From assembly GCA_964036665.1 (NCBI GenBank), contig OZ038530.1:20668001-20732000 (forward strand): 64,000 nucleotides of DNA, written 5' to 3'. Shown here one piece after another: positions 50,291-60,160 of the stretch. Numbering within the stretch: position 1 is the first letter of the stretch; the number at the start of each line of letters is the position of its first letter. The position numbers and the translations under genes are program-made. The DNA is from Gordius sp. MW1 (taxonomy: Eukaryota; Nematomorpha; Gordioida; Gordea; Gordiidae). The notes under the pieces are model-generated. The model saw only the letters and a list, made by a program, of their open reading frames with translations. It was not told where the DNA came from and searched no databases.

Positions 50291-50405
50291 AATTACAGAT
50301 CACAAAAGGAACGAGTGTAAATCACAAAAGGAAAGAGGATTGTTCGTCTTAACTGTGCGAGATTATTTAATTTTAAAAAAGAGGAATAATATGATTGGTT
50401 TATAA

Positions 50406-50627
50406 TTTTCGATTTTAATACACATATTTGGCGAAGTGCCAAATGATCTCATTGGTCATCTGTTGAATTTTTCATCACTTGTACAGAAGCGCCATATAAC
50501 TGCAAGAAAACGATGGATGGATGTCGTTTTTAATGCTTTTAAAACATATGAACATACGATTATAAAATTAAATTTGCATAATGTTACAATTTTTAGTATG
50601 GATATAAATATAAGAAGCTATATATAG
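50406..50627 (+). CDS. F-box-like open frame, partial
   Basis: GEVPNDLIGHLLNFSSLVQK, then RKRWMDVVFNAF, resembles an F-box (Pro-Asp/Asn-Asp/Glu-Leu start, and a Trp after basic residues), which would recruit a protein to an SCF ubiquitin ligase. The open frame has no upstream ATG; a splice acceptor (GGCGAAG) or the GTG at 50436 would be needed. No further exon was found. The match is weak and could be chance. Confidence 0.3.
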   Translation, partial: FSILIHIFGEVPNDLIGHLLNFSSLVQKRHITARKRWMDVVFNAFKTYEHTIIKLNLHNVTIFSMDINIRSYI

Positions 50628-51099
50628 CACAATATTTAACTACTTAAAGAAAATGCACGAATGTGATAGATTATTTTATATTGAAGTATAAATGGATAAT
50701 ATTGTTGTTTTCTTTGTAAGGTAAGAATGGCACAATATATATTCTTCTAAGATATAAGAATATAATAGAATATTGTAAATCAGAGTATATATTGTATAAT
50801 ATGCTAGCTTTTAAAGTCAATTTAAACGCTTAAGTGATATAATTATAGCCGTAAACTAATTTTACTCCCTATACATTTAACGTTGTATCCACTTTGTATG
50901 CAATATTCATCCTAAAAAGTTGAGTAAAGCCGACTACATCTGTTATTAAACACAACTTTTTTAGAAACACACTTAAAATACTTTAATTATAAATTTAGTA
51001 GGGATCAGAAATAGTTACACCCTTCAAAAAAATCACATATTGCTGCAGACTGTGCTGATATTTTATAATATAGAAAATAACAGTTTATAACCCTAAAAA

Positions 51100-51960
51100 T
51101 ATTAAACATGGCAATAACATTTTGGTAAATATTACAAATTTGAAAATAACTTAGTTTCTAATCCTAAAAATCTATATAAGAAATTACATTTTGGTATGTA
51201 TTACAAATCTTCAAACTTAAATACTTATACTGTACACATTTTGGGAAATTTGAAAATAACTTAGTTTCTAATCCTAAAAAATAAACATGACATTTTACTA
51301 TGTATTACAAATCTTAAACTTAAATACTTATACTGTACACATTTTGGGAAATTTGAACTTAGTTTCTAACCCTAAAAATCTATATAAACATGACATTTTG
51401 GTATGAATTACAGATCTTAAACTTGAATACTTATACTGTACACATTTTGGGAAATTTGAAAATAACTTAATTTCTAATCCTAAAAATCTATATAAACATG
51501 ACATTTTGGTATGTATTACAAATCTTAAACTTAAATACTTATACTGCACACATTTTGGGAAATTTGAAAATAACTTAGTTTCTAATCCAAAAAATCTATA
51601 TAAACATGACATATTGCTCTATATTACAAATCTTAAACTTAACTACTTACACTCTTCATATTTTGGGAAATTTGAAAATAACTTAGTTTCTTAGCCTAAA
51701 AATCTATATAAAGACATTATCGTATATATGTATTACAAATCTCAAACTTAAATACTTATACCGTACACATTTGAGAATTTTGAAAATAACTTAAACCCTA
51801 AAAATCAATATAAACATGACATTTTGCTATGTATAACAAACATTTTGCAAATAATTTTATTTGTTATTGTTCAACAAATAAGTGATAGTCCTAATTCTGA
51901 GTATAATAAAAATAACTTAGTTTTTAACCCTAAAAATGAATATAAACATGACATTTTGCT
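51100..51960. repeat. satellite, about 108-bp unit
   Basis: Seven or eight units with ACATTTTGGTATGTATTACA, AACTTAAATACTTATACTGT and GGGAAATTTGAAAATAACTT. It resumes at 58376-58480 after the nested retroelements, which shows they inserted into it. The open frames through it are repeat artefacts. Confidence 0.85.
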
Positions 51961-52290
51961 CTTCTTCTTCTTCTTCTTTATCAATTATTTGGTCCCACAG
52001 TCGTGGGGTTTGTTTTGGTGAGTTTCTTCCATCTTGACCGAGTGCCATATCTTGACTAATCTCTTTTGTTTTCATCACTTTATCAACTTGCCCTTTCCAC
52101 GTGACACGGGGTCGTCCTCTTCGTCTCTTGCCCGGTACCTCCATGTCCAGTACTTTTCGATTTAGGTCTTTCGTGTCTTTTCTTAGTATATGCCCATACC
52201 GCCTTAGCCGATTTTCGTTAATAATGTCCGCCATAGGTTGAATACCCATTTTTTTCATGAAAAAGTCATTCGTTATATGGTCGAGCTTAG
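51961..52290 (-). mobile_element. LINE 3' end, first segment
   Basis: Minus-strand coding remnant of a non-LTR retrotransposon C-terminus: RLRRYGHILRKD, then VPGKRRRGRPRVTW, motifs found downstream of the reverse transcriptase in several LINE clades. It ends in a (GAA)n-type tail on the minus strand (TTC repeat at 51961-51978). Its 5' continuation is at 58302-58375, separated by the LTR element. Confidence 0.8.
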
Positions 52291-52486
52291 TGTAGTAAAG
52301 TGGCAAGGGTAGAATACCAAACAACTTTGATTCCAAACGAAACAACAACTTTTTATTTCAAAATCCCGCGAGTAATTATAAGTAGACGGTAAATATAAAA
52401 CGCAGACGATAAATTCATATATTTTAAAATAGGTAATTATGTTACAAATAACGAAGCTAACTAAATAACTAATAACGGTCATTACA
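52291..52486 (-). repeat. 3' LTR of the Ty3/gypsy element
   Basis: 196 bp, matching the other LTR except for five transitions (near positions 7, 18, 93, 99 and 192 of the plus-strand copy). It is preceded on the minus strand by the polypurine tract. Confidence 0.92.
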
Positions 52487-52759
52487 CTTCTCCCTTCTTT
52501 AAGCGGAATCCCGGTGTGTCTGACAGGTGGTACGGATACTCTTTCGTACGTGGGTATGTTGTCTTTTTGTTTCCATAAGGCATCACAAATTCTATCATTG
52601 TGCGTCCATTTTAGTTGGTCGAGAGTTGTACGGAGTCTTCGGTTAAACATGCCTTCCCCCGGACTAATACCAGTAGTGGTGTTGAGAGTCGTACGCATAT
52701 TAAATAAAACTTGCAACAAATTTTTATGATCATCTAACCCTTGTCTCCCCCCCGCAAAA

Positions 52760-54780
52760 AATTTGCTTTTAATTTTCCTAATGTAAAGCCTTGTTTGGGT
52801 TTCTACGGAGCATTGGATGCTATTATGTAAGTTAATGTCTAGCCCTAGGTATTGGAGGCTAGTTTCGGGCAGCACCGAGGACTTGCTAGTGTTTATTGTT
52901 AGGCCCCAATCGCTTGCCATTTGTGCGAGGTTGCCAAGGTCTTCCATTACTTCGTCTTCGTCTTCTGCGAATATCAGGATATCATCCAAATAGCCATTGT
53001 AGTTGCAATGCTTTATTGCTGTTTTTACTAAGTCTGCTACGATAGTCTGTAGCACAAAAGGGGAGAAGGATGCTCCCATAGGCAGTACGTTGTACTGGTA
53101 AAGCTTGTTCCTCCACTTGAAGCCGCAAAACTTTTTGGAGTTTTTGTGGAGTGGTATGCTAAAAAAGGCTGCTTTTAAGTCAATTTTTGCAGCATAGTTC
53201 GCTTTAGCGAGCTGTCGGGCTGTTAACGGGATAGTTGCCAGCTTTACTGGGAGGTGGACGAAGTTTTTCGAAGCTTCGGACAAATCCGTGATCACCCTGG
53301 CGTCCCCGTTCCGCTTGGCTATGAAGAAAGTGGAAGACGTGATGGCGAGCGCTTGCGTCTCGGAGACAACGTCCTCTTCTTTCATCGCGGTAAAATAGCT
53401 CGGGCTACCTTTCGAGATGTTACCGCCCCTATCTGGCTTGAAAAGGCCGCCATTCCTATGTATTTTAGGATAGTCTAGGGGCGGTTTGAATCCGTCAAAT
53501 GCGACCTTGAGAGTGAATTCAGACATCAGGGGGTGTGGTTTGAGCCTTGTCGTCTTTATATCCAGTGGCCCTGTGGGCTTGGTGGTAAGACTTTCCCTTC
53601 CCCATAGAAACAAGTGTTTGTGCTTGTTGATTAGGTCTGGAATACATCCAGTTCCTCCATCAGCGTTGACTGGCTCGTCGTCGGGGTTTACGCGAGAATT
53701 AACGTCAGCTGGTGGTTTGGGATAGTCCTGTGGTGGCACTGGTGGTGGTTGCGCAGGGTCTTCGTTATCGTCGTTAGGATGCGCTGGGGAAAAAAGCTGT
53801 CGCCGGGTCTCCCTGAGAAAATTTTTGATTTGTTGCCACCATTTGGGAGACCCATGATCTTTGTCCCCATTGGGAGTCGGTTCGCCCGAGGGCCCGTACT
53901 CCCAACGACCGACGGTTTGCCTGATTAGCTTACGAACGCGGGGCAGGGGCCGCGTTCTTTTTAAAGTGTCGGCCCAGCTTGCTGCCTCGGCCCCTGCCAG
54001 CGCTTGGAAAAAACGCTTTTTTGGGTGACTTGGGGATTGAAATGTCCACGTTTTGAAATCCCATGTCGGTCAGCCACGTGGTGTCGTGCTTGATTGCCGT
54101 AGCCCAATTGTATTTGATGGCTAAGCACAGCGTCTTCAATTGTTTATCGTGTGCTGTAAGCACTTCTATTGGTGACGTTGGTGTGCATATTTGCGACATG
54201 AGGATGGCATATTTGGCCTCATGTCGATCCCGTTTCTGGACTCTTTGGTCCGGATTTTTAAGAAGTTCCTCGAGCCCCGTAGTGTGTTTCTTGATTTCCT
54301 CGCAAATAAGCGTAGGCGTTTTGGGGGGCTCCGGTGCTGGAATAATTTGCACCGTGGATGGCATTTGCATCGGTTAAGCTATTTGAGGAGCTTCTTGGGG
54401 TCTTTGGGCTAGTGTGCCTACGACCGACAGTGAATTGGCGAGCATTTCTCTCATGGTATCAATTTGCCGCTGATTCGCTCTTGCTTGTTCCTGGTTCGCT
54501 ATTGCTTGCTCCTTTTGAAAGTTGATTAAATCCGCTATCAAGTTGGCGGAGCTCGTGCCCGGAGTCCCGGCTTTCGCTGGACTCGACGGGTTACGCGGGC
54601 TCGTTACGCCATCGGTTGGACCTTTCTTAGTCATATATAGGGGAAAGGGATAAATTTTAGGGAATGATAAGCGATAATCAAAGTAGGGGCAGAATGCGTA
54701 CGTGAACAATAAAAAAGAGCGAATGTATAAGATGGCGTGTTCCGCGTTTATATAGTCTCGTGTCACGTGACTTGGGGTCG
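52760..54780 (-). mobile_element. RT element nested in the integrase gene, family uncertain
   Basis: It begins with a promoter-like region (CACGTG, then ACTATATAAACGCGG at about 54758-54744) and a first ORF at about 54633 (MTKKGPTDGVTSPRNPSS, ending before 54374). A gag-like ORF follows at 54370-53930 (AIKYNWATAIKHDTTWLTDM, SAGRGRGSKLGRHFKK). Then comes a reverse transcriptase ORF (RVITDLSEASKNFV, AAKIDLKAAFFSIPLH, YNVLPMGASFSPFVLQ, YNGYLDDILIFAEDEDE). The RT has features of the DIRS/Ngaro-like or related groups, but no RNase H or recombinase follows, so it is 3'-truncated or a deletion derivative. It is GC-richer than its host element. Confidence 0.7.
54744..54775 (-). promoter_or_regulatory. 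promoter-like start of the nested RT element
   Basis: CACGTGACACGAGACTATAT then AAACGCGG: an E-box-like CACGTG and a TATA box (TATATAA), about 110 nt upstream of the first ATG of the nested element. Inferred from motif and position only. Confidence 0.45.
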
Positions 54781-55335
54781 CCAAACCATTAGTTCTAGGG
54801 TGGTAAGGTGCGCCACGAAAATGTCGAATGCCGTTTGCTTTGCAGAAAGTTTTAATTTGATCCGACGTAAATTGTGGTCCATTGTCGCTAACTATGTAAC
54901 GTGGCAGTCCATATCTGGAAAACAAAACTTGTAAATTTTTAATTATGTTCGCAATGCTGATTTGCCTAATAACCATAACCTCCGGCCATTTTGTAAGAGC
55001 ATCAATGCATACCAAAAAATATTGTTTGATATTGGCCCCGCCAAATCAATATGGATCCTTTCCCAAGGTTTATTGGGAATATTCCAGGACGACATTGGTA
55101 CTTCTTTTGCTGATGGTTTACCTTCTCGACAATTATTACAACCATTTACGTATTGTTCTATGTCATTGTCCAAGTTGGTCCAAAATACGTAATACCTTCC
55201 TAGAGATTTCATGGCTCCAATCCCTAGGTGCCCATTATGTAGTATTTTTAAAATCTCTGATTTCACACTAGAGGGTATAATGAGTCTATCGTTGAAATAT
55301 ATTATGCTATCTTCGCAAGATATATAATTTTTCAA
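54780..55335 (-). pseudogene. integrase zinc finger and catalytic core, interrupted
   Basis: The HHCC zinc finger is HNGHLGIG through CNNCREGK. The core then has RIHIDLAGP (first Asp) and VSDNGPQFTS (second Asp), up to YHPRTNGLA. Insertion of another element falls just after NGLA, where the third catalytic residue (Glu) is expected. The integrase tail resumes at about 52760 (GGRQGLDDHKNLLQVLFNMR, then TGISPGEGMFNRRLR). Confidence 0.82.
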
Positions 55336-55644
55336 ATCGTAATATTTTTTAACTTTTCATTATAGACATCACCTTGCCAATTATTTTGAAATAATTTTAT
55401 AACTTCTTTTAGTACATAAGTTTCATTTATCAAAGTTTTACGATTAATGGATAAGTCGTCTATTACGTTTAATTTAATTAATTTATCTTCGTGATCCGAT
55501 TTCGGGTCACAATTCGAAATAGGAATTAAACGTGATAAAGCATCCGATTTATTTGTTGATCCAGGTAAATATTTAATATCACAATCATAGTGTAAGTGCT
55601 TTGCTGCCCATCCCATCTAACTAATCGATTATTAGTGACTTTAC

Positions 55645-55998
55645 TTAAATCTCTATTAGAACCAAAAATTCTAACGGACGATGGTCTATGACTGATGTAA
55701 ATTTCCTCCCAAAAATGTATTCGTGAAATTTCTGTATGGCAAACATTATAGCAACGGCTTCGCGGTCAATTACAGAATAATTTCGTTCTGCTGGGCTTAG
55801 AGTACGAGAGGCAAAAGCTATCGGTCTTTCTTGACCATCAATAAATTTATGTGCAATTACAGCTCCTAAACCTTTGTCTGATGCGTCGCATGAAATTATA
55901 ATGGGTAAATTATTTTGATAAGGGATTATTGTTTTATCCGCTGAAATTAAGTTTTTATTTCGTTGAAGGCCTGTGTTTCTGTCATGCTCCAATTCCAT
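55645..55998 (-). pseudogene. RNase H domain, Ty3/gypsy element
   Basis: SCDASDKGLGAVIAHK, RTLSPAERNYSVIDREAVAI and VIDHRPLEFL, a typical Ty3-type RNase H. VIDHRPL takes the place of the usual TDHKPL. A frame change follows at about 55640. Confidence 0.85.
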
Positions 55999-56113
55999 TT
56001 TACTTTTGTAGATGTTAATTTATATAAAATTGAACTTTAGGACTGTAATTGGAGAACATAACTTCCAAGATAATTAAATAAACCTAGGAATGATCTCAAT
56101 TCTGTACGATTAA

Positions 56114-56611
56114 TTAATACTTTGAAATTTTTAATTGCCTCAACTTTGTCTTCATTAGGATAATGCCATTTTCATCGATAGTATTCACCAAAAATTTTAC
56201 TGATTTTTTGAACAATGGTAGTTTATAAAGTGCTGTCGTTAATCCTGCATTTTTGATTAAGTTTAATGTTTCTATTAGATTTTTATTAAGTTCCTCGTTG
56301 TTTTTCCCGCTTATTATGACATCGTCCATAAAAACGCTTACGCCTTTTAAGCCTTTGAGCAAGTTTTTCATATAACGATGAAATATTATAGGCGCCGTGG
56401 TTAACCCAAAAGGTAGCCGTAAATATTGAAAATACCCAATATGAGTAGCTATGTTTAACAATTTAGAAATCTCCTCAGAAATTGGTATTTGAAGGAAAGC
56501 ATCTCTTAAATCAATGATAGAGAATAATTTACCACCTGCTATTTCACTTGCAACATCTTTGAACGTTGGCAGAAGATCGTTATCTTTTGATAGGAATTTG
56601 TTTAAAGTCAA
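56114..56611 (-). pseudogene. reverse transcriptase core, Ty3/gypsy element
   Basis: FSIIDLRDAFLQIPI, YLRLPFGLTTAPIIFHRYM and the catalytic box VFMDDVIISG are present, with Phe before Met in place of the usual Tyr. It is truncated by a frameshift after about residue 150. Confidence 0.85.
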
Positions 56612-57284
56612 TCTGAAATCTTTTATATGCGGACGTCACCAGATTTCCAATGTTTACCGTAGGCGTCACCCAATTTATCGGAGTTGTTGTCGGGTCGATC
56701 TTTCTAATAACCCCTTCACCTTCTAAACGTTTCAACTCTGTTTCGACAGCGTGACGTAGCGAAAATGGTACGAGTCTTACGGTGAAACTTATCGGACGTG
56801 CTGGTTTTTCTACCTCAATAACAACTTTAAGATCTTTTACTTTACCCAATTTCTGACTAAAAACCGTTGGAAATTGTTTGAAAATATCTTTTTCAGTTAA
56901 AATTTTTTTCTCATCGGAAATAACGTTTAATTTAATGATTGATGGAAGTGATAAATTAAATTTTAGGATGTGAGGTATACCAAAAATCATATTTCCTTTC
57001 CCCTTTACAATATGCTTATCTATGACATGTGATATATTGTTTAATTCTACCCCTGCACTGCACTTCCCCAAAGTTAGGATTTTAGTTTTGCCATAACCGT
57101 AAATATTTGAACTGGGCAATAATGGTGGTTTCCCGATGCTAAGCCACGTCGGTTCATCAATGACTGTGCAGGCTGCACCAGTATCGAATTGAAAAGTGAA
57201 CGGTCTCTGATTGATTAAAACGTCGATCTCAGCTTTCGTTACCGCGTCATCGTATTTCAAGTTAGATATAGTTCTTGACGGCAA
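56580..57284 (-). pseudogene. protease and start of reverse transcriptase, Ty3/gypsy element
   Basis: The aspartic protease motif is FDTGAACTVIDEPTW. The leader of the reverse transcriptase follows (IFKQFPTVFSQKLGKVKDLK, then ELKRLEGEGVIRKI). A frame change near 56640 separates it from the next pol piece. Confidence 0.8.
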
Positions 57285-57639
57285 ATTTGACCAGCAATCG
57301 CGAGCCAGGTAGTTTGGTCTACCACATATAACATACTATTTTCTTGTTATTCCTAAAGGTGCTAAGATTAGGAACATTTCTTGAAAAAGTATTATAATTA
57401 ATAGTCACATTCCTAGTTGGATATTTTTCATCCCGATGTAATTTATTTATGTCCAAATCGTTTGAGGTTTCGCCTTTAATTGATGAAAGAGCAAGTGCCA
57501 ATTTACTGTTTCGTCAAATGTTATATTGCCCATGGGGTATTTAGTTCTTAATTCAACATTTAATCTAGGTAATTTTACTCCTAAGATAAAAATATCTCTT
57601 AAATTTCATCAGTGGGTAATTTATATTGGTAGCGATTGA

Positions 57640-58031
57640 TAATATTTTTTAGCTTAATTGAATAATCAATTATAGTTTCATTTTCTCTCTGATCGAAATA
57701 ACATTTCCCTGTAAAAATAAATCGAATTTTTATCAGAATATATCCGTATTAAAGATTCCTTAACCTCCTCGTAAGTTACACTATCAACATCCTTTGGATA
57801 AATCTGACTTCTTAATTTACTTAAGTGGGTGGTGCCGATATAAGCTAGTAACACAAATTTTCTCAAATCTCCGTTAATATTTCTAAGACGAAAGATTAAT
57901 TCCAATTGATATAAATAATCATCAATATTTTTTGTTGAATCATATGGTGTAATATCTCTAACCCTATCAAGAGAATTTCCGGAATTTGATTCGAATTTTG
58001 AATCCATATCAGGCTTCTTCTTGGTCATTCT
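57640..58031 (-). pseudogene. gag region of the Ty3/gypsy element
   Basis: The frame starts at MTKKKPDMDSK. It contains a capsid-like helix-rich stretch (NIDDYLYQLELIFRLRNING, then KLRSQIYP and VTYEEVKESLIRIYS). The frame then shifts near 57678, and ENETIIDYSIKLKNI continues in another frame. Further pieces reach about 57320; the nucleocapsid Cys motif is partly visible (CYVCGRPNY). Confidence 0.7.
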
Positions 58032-58100
58032 GATTAACAAAGGCTAGCAGCACTCATTATGGATTATTGTTGGGTTTTGAAGTTTTTCCTCGTCGCCAAA

Positions 58101-58296
58101 TGTAGTGAAGTGGCAAGAGTAGAATACCAAACAACTTTGATTCCAAACGAAACAACAACTTTTTATTTCAAAATCCCGCGAGTAATTATAAGCAGACGAT
58201 AAATATAAAACGCAGACGATAAATTCATATATTTTAAAATAGGTAATTATGTTACAAATAACGAAGCTAACTAAATAACTAATAACGGTCACTACA
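58101..58296 (-). repeat. 5' LTR of the Ty3/gypsy element
   Basis: 196 bp. On the plus strand it reads TGTAGTGAAGTGGCAAGAGT at one end and ends GGTCACTACA. It is the upstream LTR in the minus-strand element. Confidence 0.92.
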
Positions 58297-58301
58297 CTTA
58301 G

Positions 58302-58375
58302 TATGCCCCAAGCTCCACCGTATCATTCTCATCTCTGTGGCTTGTAATAGCTTTCCTTCCGTGGTGTTTAATGCC
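58302..58375 (-). mobile_element. LINE 3' end, second segment
   Basis: It encodes LNTTEGKLLQATEMRMIRWS and LGHT, directly upstream in frame of the segment at 52290 (KLDHITNDFFMKKMG) once the LTR element is removed. It is severely 5'-truncated: the whole copy is about 400 bp. It is flanked by a 20-bp direct repeat, TATAAACATGACATTTTGCT, at 51941-51960 and 58376-58395. Confidence 0.8.
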
Positions 58376-58500
58376 TATAAACATGACATTTTGCTATGTA
58401 TAACAAATATTTTGCAAGTAATTTTATTTGTTATTGTTCAACAAATAAGCGATAGTCCTAATCTGAGTATAAATACAGAAAATAAATCATGGGCTTGTAA

Positions 58501-58504
<4 letters not shown>

Positions 58505-58532
<28 letters not shown>
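58505..58532. repeat. AT dinucleotide microsatellite
   Basis: About 14 uninterrupted AT repeats, joined directly to CTAGCTGACCCGGCAAACGT, the start of the next repeat element. Confidence 0.9.
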
Positions 58533-58539
58533 GCTACTA

Positions 58540-60160
58540 GCTGACCCGGCAAACGTTGTTTTGCCCTATTAAAAATATTAAAAAAATAAAAAATTTAAAT
58601 AAGAAAAAAACTACCAATTAATATCTATATGTTCTACTTTTTACATTTTTTAATACTTACATAAACGATGAAAATAAATCCTTTATGCGCCCGCCATCCC
58701 TCCTCTCCACCCCAAATCGGTCCAGTAGTTTTCGAGGGGTCACGTTTTTTTGTTTTATACGTAGGTTTATACGTTTTGACACTTAATAAAGACGTCCCTC
58801 AAAAACTACTGGACCGATTTGGCTTATGGCGGGCGCATAAAGGATTTATTTTCATCGTTTATGTAAGTTTCATAAAATGTAAAAATAGACAAAATTTCTC
58901 CGACTTACACTTTATGAATAATTGACTAAAAACAAAATATTCATAACGCAGTATAGATATAACCCAAATAAGTTTATCCAATAATATAATTTACACGGAA
59001 AAGCATCTTTTATCATATGGAATAAAAAGCATATATGTAATTAATTGGTAAAGAGCATATTAAAACTTATTAACCCCTCAAAAACTACTGGACCGATTTG
59101 GCTTGAACAAATTTTAAAACATACTCCGGAGTATAGGGAATAAAGTATGAAATTTTAAGCGAAATCGGTCCAGTAGTTTTTGAGGGACGTCTTTATTAAG
59201 TGTCAAAACGTATAAACCAACGTATAAAACAAAAAAACGTGACCCCTCAAAAACTACTAAACCGATTTGGCTCGAACAAATCTTAAAACATGCTCCGAAG
59301 TATGGGGAATAAAGTATGAAATTTTGAGCCAAATCGGTCCAGTAGTTTTTGAGGGTAACCCAAATAAGTTTATCCAATAATATAATTTACACGGAAAAGC
59401 ATCTTTTATCATATGGAATAAAAAGCATATATGTAATTATTTGGTAAAGAGTATATTAAAATTTATTAACCCCTCAAAAACTACTGGACCGATTTGGCTT
59501 GAACAAATTTTAAAACATGCTCCGGAGTATAGGGAATAAAGTATGCAATTTTGAGCCAAATCGGACCAGTAGTTTTTGAGGGACGTCTTTATTAAGTGTC
59601 AAAACGTATAAACCAACGTATAAAACAAAAAAACGTGACCCCTCAAAAACTACTGGACCGATTTGGCTCAAACAAATCTTAAAACATGCTCCGAAGTATG
59701 GGAATAAAGTATGAAATTTTGAGCCAAATCGGTCGAGTAGTTTTTGAGGGACGTCTTTATTAAGTGTCAAAACGTATAAACCAACGTATAAAACAAAAAA
59801 ACGTGACCCCTCAAAAACTACTGGACCGATTTGGCTCAAACAAATCTTAAAACATGCTCCGAAGTATAGGGAATAAACTGTGAAATTTTGAGCCAAATCG
59901 GTCTAGTAGTTTTTGAGGGACGTCTTTAGTAAGTGCCAAAATGTATAAAACAAAAGAACGTGACCCCTCAAAAACTACTGGACCGATTTGGCTCAAACAA
60001 ATTTTAAAACATGCTCCAGAGTATGGGGAATAAACTGTGAAATTTTGAGCCAAATCGGTCTGTTAGTTTTTCAAATTTGGTGGTGGCATAGATACAAACA
60101 AACACAATCAAACAAACACACAAACATACATACATAGTTTCATTTTTATATATAAGATTA
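58540..60160. repeat. tandem/palindromic element with CTGACCCGGCAAACGTTG end
   Basis: It starts AGCTGACCCGGCAAACGTTG and ends in CAAACAAACACACAAACATA and TTATATATAAGATTA. Inside are about seven units near 180 bp. Each pairs CAAAAACTACTGGACCGATT with its inverse AATCGGTCCAGTAGTTTTTG, with GGGACGTCTTTATTAAGTGT and CATGCTCCGAAGTATGGGGA between. Similar ends are widespread on non-autonomous repeats in invertebrates; I cannot name the family with certainty. The open frames repeating VVFEGSRFFVLYVGLYVLTL are artefacts of the array. Confidence 0.75.

Larger units (their letters stand above)
52291..58296 (-). mobile_element. Ty3/gypsy LTR retrotransposon with nested insertion
   Basis: Full-length in outline. 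Both 196-bp LTRs begin TGTA and end TACA and differ at five sites, all transitions. A 5-bp duplication CTTAG flanks it (52286-52290 and 58297-58301). Read on the minus strand: 5' LTR, a candidate primer-binding site abutting the LTR (TTTGGCGACGAGG), gag, protease, reverse transcriptase, RNase H and integrase, then a purine-rich tract AAAGAAGGGAGAAG (52500-52487) touching the 3' LTR. Several frameshifts and stops break gag-pol, and a second element interrupts integrase. It is non-autonomous today. No envelope gene. Confidence 0.92.

Noticed and set aside
58668..60053. Repeated frames with LYVGLYVLTLNKDVPQKLL
   Set aside because: They follow the tandem repeat on both strands; no start, domain or codon bias.
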